Source of the DNA: Actinomadura rudentiformis
GTDB lineage: Bacteria > Actinomycetota > Actinomycetes > Streptosporangiales > Streptosporangiaceae
Reading direction: 5' to 3'
Length of the DNA stretch: 64,000 nucleotides
NCBI RefSeq assembly: GCF_008923185.1
Contig: NZ_WBMT01000028.1
Coordinates: 62,001-126,000, forward strand
Shown: positions 16,799-25,247 of the stretch, in pieces
Layout: each line of letters opens with the position of its first letter
Numbering within the stretch: position 1 is the first letter of the stretch
Translations under genes and position numbers: made by a program
The notes under the pieces: generated by a model
What the model was told of the DNA's origin: nothing
The model's input: the letters and a program-made list of their open reading frames with translations, nothing else
Databases searched by the model: none

Positions 16799-17002
16799 TG
16801 CCGTCCGGCCTGGCTCTTCTGCGCCGTCCGGCCTGGCTTCTGTGTCGTGCGGGCCTGGCACTTGCGCCGTGCGGCCGTGGCTTCTGTGCCGTGCAGCCTG
16901 ACTTGGTGCCGTGCGGCCCTGGCACCTGTGTCGTGCGGTCTAGCGCCTGTGTCGTGCGGGCCTGGCATCTATGCCGTGCGGCCTGGCACCTTGTGCCGTC
17001 CG
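16799..17002. repeat. degenerate ~20-bp tandem repeat between lysC and asd
   Basis: About nine imperfect copies of a unit like TGTCGTGCGGGCCTGGCAC or TGCCGTGCGGCCTGGCACC. The rest of the 548-base gap to asd holds no gene; a minus-strand frame through it is a repeat artefact. Confidence 0.85.
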
Positions 17003-17294
17003 ACGCGGAATTCTTGTCTGCCGACATGGAGACTGACCTCAGGCATGCCGTATTTCCCCCGGCAGACCGGGTCGGCGGCGGTTACGGAGTGTGGCCAAGG
17101 ATCCGGTTCTTTGTGGGACAGCGGCGGCGTGAACCTGGGAATCTGCTGAACTCCGGAACTGGGGAGGCGCGGGGGGCGTTGAGCCTCCGGGGACCGTCGA
17201 GCCAGCTGAGACACCGGTCGCGCGGTCCCGGACATCGGGACCGGGGCGGCGGTGCCGGACACGCGACAGACGAACGCGAAGGAGAACGCCGGCA

Positions 17295-18368
17295 ATGACC
17301 GCCACGGACTCATCCGGACGCAAGCCGACCCTCGCCGTTGTCGGTGCCACGGGCGCCGTGGGCACCGTGATGCTGGACATTCTGTCCACCCGGCGAGACG
17401 TGTACGGGGAGATCCGGCTCGTCGCGTCGGCCCGTTCGGCGGGACGGAAGCTCTCCGTCCGGGGCGAGCAGACCGAGGTGCTCGCGCTGGCGCCGGAGGT
17501 CTTCGACGGGGTCGACATCGCGATGTTCGACGTGCCGGACGCGGTCTCGGCCTCGTGGGCGCCGGTCGCGGCGGCACGAGGTGCGGTGGTCGTGGACAAC
17601 TCCGGAGCGTTCCGGATGGAATCGGACGTCCCGCTGGTCGTTCCCGAGGTGAACGCGGACGCAGTCCGTGATCGCCCGCGCGGGATCATCGCCAACCCCA
17701 ACTGCACGACGCTCTCGATGATCGTGGCAATCGGGGCGCTCCACGACCAGTACGGGCTGAACGAGCTGGTCGTCGCCTCCTACCAGGCGGCATCGGGGGC
17801 GGGCCAGGAGGGCATCGACGCGCTGTACGACCAGCTCGAACGAGTCGGCGGTGATCGCGAGCTCGGCCATCGCCCGGGGGACGTGCGCAGTGCGGTGGGG
17901 GAGCTCGGGCCGTTCCCGGCGCCGCTGGCGTTGAACGTGGTCCCGTGGGCGGGATCCCTCCAGGACGGCGGCTGGAGTTCGGAGGAGCTCAAGGTCCGCA
18001 ATGAGTCCCGCAAGATCCTTGGGCTGCCGGACCTGCGTGTCGCGGCGACGTGCGTCCGCGTTCCGGTCGTGACGACCCACTCGCTGGCGGTGCACGCAGT
18101 CTTCGACGCGCCCGTGGACCAGCGCGAGGCCCAGGCGATCCTGGCGGGCTCGCCGGGCGTGGTGCTGGTCGATGATCCGGAAGGGTACGAGTTCCCCACG
18201 CCGGCGGACGTCGTCGGCACCGACCCGACCTGGGTGGGCCGGGTGCGCAGATCCCTCGACGACCCGAACGCCCTCGACCTCTTCCTCTGCGGCGACAACC
18301 TGCGCAAGGGCGCGGCTCTGAACACCGCCCAGATCGCCGAGCTCGTGGCGGCCGAGCTCACGGGCTGA
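17295..18368 (+). CDS. asd: aspartate-semialdehyde dehydrogenase
   Basis: A 357-residue NADP-dependent enzyme. The Rossmann loop VVGATGAVGTVML is at about residues 16-28, then RSAGRKLSVRGEQ, the catalytic cysteine lies in IIANPNCTTLSM (about residue 137), and YQAASGAGQEGID is the conserved helix after it. RVPVVTTHSLAVHAVF contains the substrate-binding and general-base region. It reduces beta-aspartyl phosphate, the product of LysC, to the semialdehyde. The gene order lysC-asd is conserved, although 548 bases with a terminator and repeats separate them here. ATG 17295 has AAGGAG about eleven bases upstream. Confidence 0.97.
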   Translation: MTATDSSGRKPTLAVVGATGAVGTVMLDILSTRRDVYGEIRLVASARSAGRKLSVRGEQTEVLALAPEVFDGVDIAMFDVPDAVSASWAPVAAARGAVVVDNSGAFRMESDVPLVVPEVNADAVRDRPRGIIANPNCTTLSMIVAIGALHDQYGLNELVVASYQAASGAGQEGIDALYDQLERVGGDRELGHRPGDVRSAVGELGPFPAPLALNVVPWAGSLQDGGWSSEELKVRNESRKILGLPDLRVAATCVRVPVVTTHSLAVHAVFDAPVDQREAQAILAGSPGVVLVDDPEGYEFPTPADVVGTDPTWVGRVRRSLDDPNALDLFLCGDNLRKGAALNTAQIAELVAAELTG

Positions 18369-18473
18369 GTAAGGCCCACGTGTCCTGACCGCCGCGGCGT
18401 GCCGTTTCCACCTGCCACGCACGTAGAGTTGACACTCCGCAAGTTCGCGCATCCGCGCTTTAGGGTGGCGTAC

Positions 18474-19142
18474 GTGACCGAGACCAAGGCCGTGAAGTCG
18501 GAGCAGACCCGGGCGCTGATCGTGGAGACGGCGCTCCGGCTGTTCCGCGAGCGCGGGTACGAAGCGACGACGATGCGGGCGATCGCCAAGGAGGCGGGGG
18601 TCTCGGTCGGCAACGCCTACTACTACTTCGGCTCCAAGGAAGAGCTGATCCAGGCGTACTACGACGAGCTCCAGGACGAGCATGTCGCCGCCTGCCGCGC
18701 GGTCCTGGACGCCGAACGCGACTTCGCGCCCAGGCTCCTCGGCGTTCTCAAGGCCCGCGTCGACACGATGGTGCCGTACCACGAGTTCGCGGGGAAGTTC
18801 TTCAAGTTCGCCGCCGAGCCGACCAGCCCGCTCAACCCGTTCAGCGCCGAGTCCGGCCCGGCCCGTGCCGCCGCCGTCGCGATCTACCGCGAGGTCGTCG
18901 ACGGCTCCAGCCTGAAGATCGACGACGAGTTCCGCAAGGAGCTGCCGGAGCTGCTCTGGCTCTACTCGATGGGCATCGTCCTCTACTGGGTGCACGACAG
19001 TTCCCCCGGCTGCCGAAAGACGTACTTGCTGGTGGAACGTACCGTCCCGCTGGTCAACAAGATGGTCTCGATGTCCCGCATCCCCGGCTTCAAGTCCGTC
19101 ACCCGCGAACTGGTCAACGTCATCCGCGACGTCCGCGCCTGA
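18474..19142 (+). CDS. TetR/AcrR-family transcriptional regulator
   Basis: A 222-residue regulator. The N-terminal helix-turn-helix is ALIVETALRLFRERGYEATT followed by MRAIAKEAGVSVGNAYYYFG and SKEELI, a textbook TetR head. The C-terminal ligand domain (about 60-222) includes AGKFFKFAAEPTSPLNPFS and ELPELLWLYSMGIVLYWVHD. GTG 18474 is chosen: TAGGGT lies eight bases before it and no SD is present, suggesting a leaderless message. A TTGACA (18429-18434) is too distant from that box to be its -35. The regulator follows asd after 105 bases; the target is not evident. Confidence 0.88.
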   Translation: MTETKAVKSEQTRALIVETALRLFRERGYEATTMRAIAKEAGVSVGNAYYYFGSKEELIQAYYDELQDEHVAACRAVLDAERDFAPRLLGVLKARVDTMVPYHEFAGKFFKFAAEPTSPLNPFSAESGPARAAAVAIYREVVDGSSLKIDDEFRKELPELLWLYSMGIVLYWVHDSSPGCRKTYLLVERTVPLVNKMVSMSRIPGFKSVTRELVNVIRDVRA

Positions 19143-19262
19143 CCGCGAGAGGCGCCTGGCCGTGAGGTCCGTGCTTGGCTGCTTCGTCTTCGCCTGGCCG
19201 CGACGTCCGCGCATGGCCCGACGTCTGCGCCGGACCGTGATGTCTGCGTTGGCCGCGAGGTC
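19143..19262. repeat. degenerate repeat downstream of the TetR gene
   Basis: Five or six loose copies of a 20-22 bp unit around GGCCGCGACGTCCGCG / GGCCGTGAGGTCCGTG. No gene is seen between here and the peptidase end at 19342. Confidence 0.6.
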
Positions 19263-19341
19263 CTTGCTCGACCGGGGGAACGTCATGGATGGGCCGCCAC
19301 GCCCTTACGTTCGGGGGAGTGGCGGCGCCGTCATCGGCCGG

Positions 19342-21108
19342 TCAGGACATGCCGAGATGCTTCCGGGCGAAGGTCATCTCGGCGTCCATCTGCTTGATCC
19401 GTTCCTCGACGACCAGCGATCCGTGCCCGGCGTCGTACCGGTAGACCTCGTGCGGCCGTCCGAGCTCCGCCAACCTGCCGAGGTAGTTGTCGATCTGCCG
19501 GATCGGGCAGCGCGGGTCGTTCTCGCCCGCGAGGATCAGCACCGGGGCCTTGACCTGCTCGACGTACGTCAGCGGCGACGACTCGCGGTAGCGGTCCGGC
19601 ACCTCGGTCGGCGAGCCGCCGAACAGCGACCGGTCGAACGCCTGGAGCCCCTCCATCTCGTCCTCGTACGCCGCGACGTAGTCGGCGACCGGGACGGCCG
19701 CCACCGCGACCGACCAGTCCTCGGGCTGCGTACCGATGCCGAGCAGCGTCAGGTAACCGCCCCACGAGCCGCCGGTGAGCACGAGCCGGCTGGGGTCGGC
19801 CAGGCCTGTCTCCACCGCCCAGTCGCGTACCGCCTTGATGTCTTCGAGTTCGGTCAGCCCCACGCGGCCCTCGATGGCGTCGCGCCACTGCGAGCCGTAG
19901 CCGGTCGAGCCCCGGTAGTTGACGTGGACGACGGCGAAACCGTGGTCGACCCAGGCTGCGGCGGTCGGAGCGAAGGAGTCCTCGTCCTGCGCGGTCGGGC
20001 CGCCGTGGATGTCGAAGACCGTCGGGTACGGTGCGGATCCGGTCGTGGGCCGGCTGATGAGCGCGTGGATGCGTCCACCAGGGCCGTCCACCCAGGCGTC
20101 CTCCACCGGTACGGACGGCGGCGCGGGCGGGCCGGGGGGCGTCAGCACGACCGTGCCCGAGGTCGAACGGATCACCGGTGGCTCGGCCGCCGACGACCAC
20201 GAGAACTCCACGGTCCCGTCGGGCCGCGGGGTCGCACCGCCGATGACTCCGCGCGGCGTCTCGATCCGCGTCAGCGAGCCGTCCGCCAGGTCGTAGCGGT
20301 AGAGCTCGTCCCGCGCCTCGTACGAATGCGAGATCAGCAAGGCCGTCCCATCGACGTACCAGCTCGCGCCGACCTCACCCGGCAGGTCGAGGACGATTTC
20401 GTGTTCGGTGCCCGCGACCGGATCCCAGATGAGCAGTTCGTCCTTGCCGCGCCGCTCGTGGTTGACCAGCAGCCGCGAGTCACCCGCGACAGGCGCGAAC
20501 GAGTCGCCGTAGAGTCCCTTGCCCGGTCCGTCCCACAGGTCGGCGACCGTGGTGCCGTCCGGCCGTACGACGCGCAGCGCCATGTGGCGGCTGTCGCCGT
20601 GCTCGCTGTGCCCGATCGCGATGAGGCTCTCGTCGCGGGACAGGGCGGCGACGTGCGCGTCTTCGGCGTGCTCGTACAACGTCTCGGGTGCCGCATCGGG
20701 GCGGCAGAAGTGCACGGTGTTGCCGGATTCCGTGGTGCGCCCGATGACGGCGAGGCCGCTCGGGCCAAGGGCCAGCCCGGACGGGTATGACGGCTCCAGC
20801 CCCGGCACTGCGGGCGTGCTGTCGCCGCCACCGAACGGTGTCCGCTGCCAGACGCCGAACTCGTCGCCGTCGGTGTCGGCGAACCACCAGATCCACTCGC
20901 CCGACGGGTCGACGCCGCCCATCCACGTCCCGTTAGGACGGTCCGTAACCTGCCGCCGCTCGTCGGTCGCGCGGTCCCAGGCGTAGATCTCCCACGTGCC
21001 CGTCACGTTCGACCGGTATGTGGACCGGTGCGGTGCGTCCCGAGCCCAACCAGGCAGACTGACCCGGGCCGCCCGGAACCGGGCCTTCCAACGTTCATCG
21101 TCGACCAT
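19342..21108 (-). CDS. S9 family serine peptidase (acylaminoacyl-peptidase/prolyl oligopeptidase type)
   Basis: A 588-residue two-domain enzyme. The N-terminal beta-propeller (about 1-340) shows blade repeats such as WEIYAWDRATDERRQVTD and ELYRYDLADGSLTRIE. The alpha/beta-hydrolase domain has YPTVFDIHGGPTAQ, VNYRGSTGYG, the nucleophile in GGSWGGY (Ser448), Asp in LAGENDPRCP and His in YDAGHGS. It should cleave short peptides or release acylated residues in the cytoplasm, as there is no signal peptide. ATG 21108 begins MVDDERWK. It has no SD, and a TACTTG/CATACT box lies just upstream, so the message may be leaderless. Confidence 0.9.
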   Translation of the reverse strand: MVDDERWKARFRAARVSLPGWARDAPHRSTYRSNVTGTWEIYAWDRATDERRQVTDRPNGTWMGGVDPSGEWIWWFADTDGDEFGVWQRTPFGGGDSTPAVPGLEPSYPSGLALGPSGLAVIGRTTESGNTVHFCRPDAAPETLYEHAEDAHVAALSRDESLIAIGHSEHGDSRHMALRVVRPDGTTVADLWDGPGKGLYGDSFAPVAGDSRLLVNHERRGKDELLIWDPVAGTEHEIVLDLPGEVGASWYVDGTALLISHSYEARDELYRYDLADGSLTRIETPRGVIGGATPRPDGTVEFSWSSAAEPPVIRSTSGTVVLTPPGPPAPPSVPVEDAWVDGPGGRIHALISRPTTGSAPYPTVFDIHGGPTAQDEDSFAPTAAAWVDHGFAVVHVNYRGSTGYGSQWRDAIEGRVGLTELEDIKAVRDWAVETGLADPSRLVLTGGSWGGYLTLLGIGTQPEDWSVAVAAVPVADYVAAYEDEMEGLQAFDRSLFGGSPTEVPDRYRESSPLTYVEQVKAPVLILAGENDPRCPIRQIDNYLGRLAELGRPHEVYRYDAGHGSLVVEERIKQMDAEMTFARKHLGMS

Positions 21109-21178
21109 GTGACCAAGTATGGAGCAGCCCACATATCGGAACGCCCAGAACACATCCCACCACCCGGGCTGGGATGGC

Positions 21179-21215
21179 GAACGGGGCGAATCCGGCTGAT
21201 GGGTTCGCCCCGTTC
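21179..21215. terminator. terminator hairpin after the serine hydrolase gene
   Basis: Perfect 12-bp arms (GAACGGGGCGAA and complement) around a 13-base loop, 15 bases downstream of the minus-strand stop. Confidence 0.65.
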
Positions 21216-21229
21216 GGTCGCTCAGGTGG

Positions 21230-22186
21230 TCAGCGGTTGGGCGGGACCGATCCGTCGGAGGTCTCCCACGTCGGGTCGGGGATGCTCTCGACCGTCATGG
21301 TGCGCTGGTTCGGGTTGAGGCGGGTGTGGACCGCGCGTGCGACGCGTTCGATCGTGCGGATGCCGTACGTCATGGACGGGGTGTCGCGGGTGAGCACGAC
21401 GATCATGTAGTCCTCGCCTCGGCCGGAGAAGCTGCCGATGCTGTGGACACGCCAGTGGCGGCCGTGCCGTGGCAGCCATCCGTTCTTCACATGCCACTTC
21501 ACGCCGGACGGGCGGCCGGTGGGGGTGCCCCAGCGCTGCGACGAGACCACCCGGTTCATCAGGCTCAGCTCGTACCGCCGCGCCCGGTCGGTCAGGACCT
21601 TGTTGCGAGCGGTTAGGACGGCCAGGAACTTGATCTGGTCGCGGGCGGTGATCTGGGTCAGGCCCCAGTACCGGCCCGGGCCGAGCTTGGTCTGCGTCAT
21701 CCCGGCCATCTTGAGGAACCGCTGCATGCGGGTCCGCCCGACGGAACGCCACAACGCCGACGCCGCGTCGTTGTCCGAGCGCGTGATCATCTTGTGGGCG
21801 AGTGACTTCTCGGTCGAGTTCAGCAGCCGCTTCTGCTCGATGGCGCGCCGCAGGACCGCGCCCAGGATGGTGGCCTTGACGACGCTGGCCGAGTCGAAGC
21901 GGCGCGCGGAGTCCACCGTGCACACGATCTTCCGCTTGCGGTCGTAGACGCCGACCGACTCGATCCCGGTGCGGCCCCGCAGTGCCGTACGGATCGCAGT
22001 GCCGAGGTTCTTGGCGAGCCGCGGGTTCTTGCTCGACCTGCAGGGATTGGCGGCTGCGGTCGCGGGAGTGCTCGCCGGAGCGGCGTTCGCGGGGATCGCG
22101 GTGAGACCGGCCGAAGAGAAGAGGACGGCACCGGCGAGCAGCGTGGCGGACAGAGTCCGGCGGACACCTCGTGGCATTTGAGTCAC
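21230..22186 (-). CDS. secreted class-A beta-lactamase-like serine hydrolase
   Basis: A 318-residue exported protein. The N-terminus (RRTLSATLLAGAVLFSSAGL) is a signal peptide ending near IPANAA. The penicillin-binding fold motifs are visible: SxxK as SVVK at residues 101-104, SDN at 137-139, and KNG in WHVKNGWL, in place of the KTG of true beta-lactamases. The spacing fits class-A-like serine hydrolases, many of which in actinomycetes act on peptidoglycan peptides or have no known substrate. A Glu166-type omega-loop residue cannot be confirmed. The start may be GTG 22186 or ATG 22177; neither has a clear SD. Confidence 0.8.
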   Translation of the reverse strand: MTQMPRGVRRTLSATLLAGAVLFSSAGLTAIPANAAPASTPATAAANPCRSSKNPRLAKNLGTAIRTALRGRTGIESVGVYDRKRKIVCTVDSARRFDSASVVKATILGAVLRRAIEQKRLLNSTEKSLAHKMITRSDNDAASALWRSVGRTRMQRFLKMAGMTQTKLGPGRYWGLTQITARDQIKFLAVLTARNKVLTDRARRYELSLMNRVVSSQRWGTPTGRPSGVKWHVKNGWLPRHGRHWRVHSIGSFSGRGEDYMIVVLTRDTPSMTYGIRTIERVARAVHTRLNPNQRTMTVESIPDPTWETSDGSVPPNR

Positions 22187-22285
22187 GGTAGCGACGGTTG
22201 GTGCTGGAGAGGCAAGTGGGTCGGCGATAACGACTGCGTACCGAATGATGACAGCGTGCGGATGGACGACTGCGACCGAATGCCG

Positions 22286-23107
22286 TCAGGCCTGCGGCTC
22301 TCCGGGATCCCTGTGCGTGGTGGCGAGGCGGCCGAAGACGCGGTCGATCTCCTGGCGAACGCGGCGTTCCATGGCCCTGGCGAACCCGGCTTCGACCGCG
22401 ACCTCGGCGCCAGGGCGGAGCCGGGCGAGCGTGTCGGTCAGGTCGGTGAGGTCCCGGTCGGCCAGTTCCGTGGTGTCCAGCGGGCCGACCACATGCTTCA
22501 TGATCATCTCGACGAACATGTCCGCCAGTTCGTCGACGCTGCGCTGCAGCCGCCGGCTCGTGGCGAGCACCTCGGACAGCGGCACCCCGGCCCGTACGAG
22601 CGCCACCGTCGCTTCGAGCTGACGGCGGCTCCAGTGCGTGACCTGGTCGCCGTGGATCTCGATGTGCCCGAGCGCGACCGCCTGCTCGACGGCGCCGGGG
22701 TCGACCTCGCCCGGGAACAACTCCGCCAGTTCGGTCAGCGACATCGTGACCGGAGTCTCCCTGGACCAGGGTGCGGTGACCGTCTTCTCCAGGCCCAGCA
22801 CCGCGGCGACGTCGTGGCCCTGTTCCCATGCGGACAGCAGCTCGCGGATCCCCTCCAGCGTGTGCCCGCGTTCGAGCAGGTTGCCGATCACGCGCAGCCG
22901 GGCGAGGTGATCCTCGGAGTAGAGGCCGATCCGCCCCTCGCGGCGCGGCGGGGGGAGCAGCTTGCGCTCCTGGTAGTAGCGCAGCGTTCGTACGGGGACA
23001 TCCGCGGCTTGCGCAAGCTCGCTGATCCGGTATTCCCGGACGGCCTCCGTTGGGCGGACATCGGCGGCGGCGTCCCGCGCGGGCTCATCCCTCACGGTCG
23101 CCAGCAT
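22286..23107 (-). CDS. MerR-family transcriptional regulator
   Basis: A 273-residue protein. The MerR head lies at about residues 25-95: EYRISELAQAADVPVRTLRY is the first helix-turn-helix, YQERKLLPPPRREGRIGLYS the wing, and LARLRVIGNLLERGHTLEGI the second helix pair. The rest is helical (LELSEV-type LTELAELFPG, then MFVEMIMKHVVGP) and probably binds ligand. There are no Cys residues for metal sensing. ATG 23107 is preferred over an ATG 27 bases upstream because GAGAG lies eight bases before it. It is divergent from a small lipoprotein gene. The target is unknown. Confidence 0.85.
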   Translation of the reverse strand: MLATVRDEPARDAAADVRPTEAVREYRISELAQAADVPVRTLRYYQERKLLPPPRREGRIGLYSEDHLARLRVIGNLLERGHTLEGIRELLSAWEQGHDVAAVLGLEKTVTAPWSRETPVTMSLTELAELFPGEVDPGAVEQAVALGHIEIHGDQVTHWSRRQLEATVALVRAGVPLSEVLATSRRLQRSVDELADMFVEMIMKHVVGPLDTTELADRDLTDLTDTLARLRPGAEVAVEAGFARAMERRVRQEIDRVFGRLATTHRDPGEPQA

Positions 23108-23230
23108 AGTTTCACTCTCAATGGCCAAGGGCACAGTCCGTCCCAGAAGCCCAGCGGGTGGCCATCGATCAGGCGGTTCGCGCTACCCTCTGCCGGTCAC
23201 AGGGTGTCCTCCAACCCCGAAAGAGGCGAC

Positions 23231-23434
23231 ATGTCCAAGGCCCGTTCCGCCATGCTCGCGGGGACCGTTCTGGTCGCCGGACTCGGGCTGGGCGCGTGCT
23301 CCGAGAAACGCTGGTGCGAGCAGGACGCCACTGACACCAAGGTGGCCAACAAGTACTGCGAGGACGGTACGCCCGGGTACGAGTGGGAACCGGACAGCGA
23401 CAAGAAGAAGAAAAAGAAAAAGAAGAAGTCCTGA
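23231..23434 (+). CDS. small lipoprotein with poly-lysine tail
   Basis: A 67-residue protein. The signal peptide MSKARSAMLAGTVLVAGL ends in the lipobox LGAC (Cys23), so the mature form would be a 45-residue lipid-anchored peptide. It contains two further cysteines (WCEQ and KYCEDG) that could form a disulfide, an acidic/aromatic stretch (EWEPDSD) and nine consecutive lysines before the final Ser. AAAGAGG lies five bases before ATG. I do not know a family; lysine-tailed lipoproteins are seen in actinomycetes but without a defined role. The tail could contact teichoic acid or DNA, which is conjecture. Confidence 0.75.
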   Translation: MSKARSAMLAGTVLVAGLGLGACSEKRWCEQDATDTKVANKYCEDGTPGYEWEPDSDKKKKKKKKKS

Positions 23435-23507
23435 CTGAGCAACGGGCATGGCGGCGGCGACGTTCACGTCGCAGTGGTCGGCGGGATGGCCGCGGTGGAC
23501 ATGGTGA

Positions 23508-23536
23508 CGGCCGGTCCCCTGGCCAGGGGCCGGCCG
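23508..23536. terminator. GC-rich terminator hairpin between convergent small genes
   Basis: The arms CGGCCGG-CCCCT and AGGGGCCGGCCG pair with a single bulged base. It would serve both the lipoprotein gene and the minus-strand small gene at 23582. Confidence 0.55.
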
Positions 23537-23581
23537 CCGATGCAGTGATATCCGTTGTCTTCAAGTGATGTCCGTTTGTCG

Positions 23582-23749
23582 TCAGGTGACTCGTCTCAAG
23601 GTCATGGCCGGGCGTTTCTTGCCGCGGCGACCCCCGTTGCCGCCGAACGGCCCGTTCTGGAGCTCCTCGGTCGACATCAGGTCGCTGAGGCTCTGCGGGG
23701 CGATCTCTTCCGGCCGGTCTGCGAAGCGTGAACGTGAACGTGACGTCAT
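23582..23749 (-). CDS. possible small peptide gene, 55 aa
   Basis: A short frame with AGAGGAG ten bases upstream of ATG 23749. It begins with an Arg/Ser-alternating head (MTSRSRSRFAD), continues PQSLSDLMSTEELQNGPFGG as an amphipathic leader-like stretch, then NGGRRGKKRP and a basic end. The Gly-Asn-Gly hinge before a basic tail is reminiscent of leader/core peptides but has no Cys, Ser/Thr-rich or known RiPP signature, and no modifying enzyme lies nearby. It is 46 bases downstream of the 90-residue gene and may share its transcript. The amino-acid pattern is convincing but short, so treat it as a candidate. Confidence 0.4.
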   Translation of the reverse strand: MTSRSRSRFADRPEEIAPQSLSDLMSTEELQNGPFGGNGGRRGKKRPAMTLRRVT

Positions 23750-23795
23750 CTGGATCCATCTCCTCTGTATCGGCTTCAGGTCCCGGGGCGTGCAC

Positions 23796-24068
23796 TCAGG
23801 CGACGGCCAGGCTGTGCGGGTAAGTGCGGCTCACCGTGTCCAAGGCCCAGCGCATGCGGGCGGCGTACGCCTCGGGGTGGTCGCCTGCCTCCTGGGCGAC
23901 GGACGCCAGGCAGGTGCCACAGTCGGCGCCCCAGGCACAGAGGCGCTCGTCGATGGCGGCGCGCACCTGGTCGGCAGTGGGATGGTCGGAGGCCTGCAGT
24001 CGGCTGGTGAAGAGAAGCCGGGCCAGGTCACAGATGCTCAACGCGGTCGTAGATGGCGTGGTCGACAT
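23796..24068 (-). CDS. conserved small actinobacterial protein, 90 aa
   Basis: A helical protein with LLFTSRLQASDHPTADQVRA, then CAWGADCGTCLASVAQEAG, then HPEAYAARMRWALDTV. The second part resembles short actinobacterial proteins of the pattern AG-HPE-AA-RMRWAL that I recall as unannotated. Three cysteines at about residues 44, 50 and 53 (C-x5-C-x2-C) could bind metal but no fourth ligand is obvious. ATG 24068 has AAGG six bases upstream. It may be co-transcribed with the 55-residue frame that follows. Confidence 0.65.
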   Translation of the reverse strand: MSTTPSTTALSICDLARLLFTSRLQASDHPTADQVRAAIDERLCAWGADCGTCLASVAQEAGDHPEAYAARMRWALDTVSRTYPHSLAVA

Positions 24069-24218
24069 CGCGTGCCTTCTTCCTTAAGCCGGGGTCCTAC
24101 GGCCCCGTTTCGCTTACTGACAACGATGACGACCCTGTGTTCCCCGCACCATCGGGGAAAACCCCCAACCATGGTGGAGTCAACCCCCCATAGCACCCTT
24201 AGGCCCCGCCCCACCCCC

Positions 24219-25166
24219 TCAGGGGTTGGAGTCCCCGGCCAGGGGCCTCGCCAGCGAGTTCGCCGCCACCGTCCTCCGCAGAGCGTCGCGGCACGCGCGG
24301 ATGGCCGGGTGTTGCCCGCCGCCCCGGCGGACCGCCGTCGTCAGGCGCCGGCGCCGCTGGCCGGAGGGCAACGACCGCAGGACGACGCCGTCCGCCGCCC
24401 GTCTCGACCAGACCAGGTCCGGCAGCAGTGCCACGGCATGTCCCTCCTCGACGAGACGCGCATGGAGAAGGAGGTCACTGGACTCGAAGCGCACGTCGGG
24501 TTCGAAGCCCGCGGTACGGCACAGTGTCGTCGCCCATTGCCGTGGCTCCGTCCCCATCGGCTCCATGACCCACGGCCGCTCAGCCAGCGCCGCCAGCGCC
24601 TCTGTGCCCTCCAAGGAGTCGGCCATGGCTCCCGCCTTGGGGACGGCTAGCCGGATCTCGTCCTCGCAAAGGCCCGCCAGCTCGATCTCCTCGTACCGCG
24701 GACTCGGGTTGCCGGGGTACTCCTCGGCCATCACGAGGTCGAAGTCCCGGGCGAGCAACGCGGGGAGGGCGGTCTCCGGCTCGGTCTGCGTCACCTGGAC
24801 GCGCAGCCCGGGATGTGCCTCGCGCAGCAGCGTGAGCGCGGTCGGGATCAGGGCCATGGCGGCGGTCTGGAACGTGGCGATCCGGATCACCCCGGTGAGC
24901 CCCGCCATGGAGGCGGCGAGCTCCGCCTCCGCCCGTTCGAGTTGCTCCAGAACGGCCTCGGTGTGCACGACGAGGATCTCGGCCTGCTCGGTGAGCCGGA
25001 CGCGCCGGCCGACGGGTTCGAGGAGGGGAACACCGACCTCCTTCTCCAGCACGGCCAGCTGCTGCGAGATCGAGGACGGGCTGTAGGAGAGCGCTTCGGC
25101 GACGGCGGTGAGGGTGCCCCGATGCTTGAGCTCGCGGAGAAGCCGCAGACGGTGAAGATCAAGCAT
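24219..25166 (-). CDS. LysR-family regulator
   Basis: A 315-residue regulator. The winged helix is at about residues 1-65: LHRLRLLRELKHRGTLTAVA, then ALSYSPSSISQQLAVLEKEV and LLEPVGRRVRLT. The effector domain (about 90-300) has IRIATFQTAAMALIPTALTL and the hinge-proximal FDLVMAEEYPG. It is divergent from diaminopropionate ammonia-lyase with 81 bases between, the usual LysR arrangement for control of the neighbour. A CTGATTGAATCAG dyad in that gap fits T-N11-A spacing. No SD precedes ATG 25166. The inducer is probably the lyase substrate or product. Confidence 0.88.
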   Translation of the reverse strand: MLDLHRLRLLRELKHRGTLTAVAEALSYSPSSISQQLAVLEKEVGVPLLEPVGRRVRLTEQAEILVVHTEAVLEQLERAEAELAASMAGLTGVIRIATFQTAAMALIPTALTLLREAHPGLRVQVTQTEPETALPALLARDFDLVMAEEYPGNPSPRYEEIELAGLCEDEIRLAVPKAGAMADSLEGTEALAALAERPWVMEPMGTEPRQWATTLCRTAGFEPDVRFESSDLLLHARLVEEGHAVALLPDLVWSRRAADGVVLRSLPSGQRRRRLTTAVRRGGGQHPAIRACRDALRRTVAANSLARPLAGDSNP

Positions 25167-25223
25167 GCCCGCACACTACCTTTCGGTTTTTCTGAACGTT
25201 ATCGCTAAGAAAGTTTCGCTGGA

Positions 25224-25236
25224 CTGATTGAATCAG
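25224..25236. promoter_or_regulatory. LysR-type T-N11-A palindrome
   Basis: A perfect dyad, CTGATT-G-AATCAG, lies 12 bases before the ammonia-lyase start in the divergent promoter region of the LysR gene. Confidence 0.5.
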
Positions 25237-25247
25237 ACTGCGGCACC

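Noticed and set aside
18429..18466. TTGACA/TAGGGT as a promoter of the TetR gene
   Set aside because: The spacing of 26 bases is too long for a sigma-70 promoter; only the downstream box may be used.
22178..23230. Long plus-strand frame in front of the small lipoprotein
   Set aside because: It lies antisense to the MerR gene. Only the last 67 codons, after an SD, have a lipoprotein pattern.
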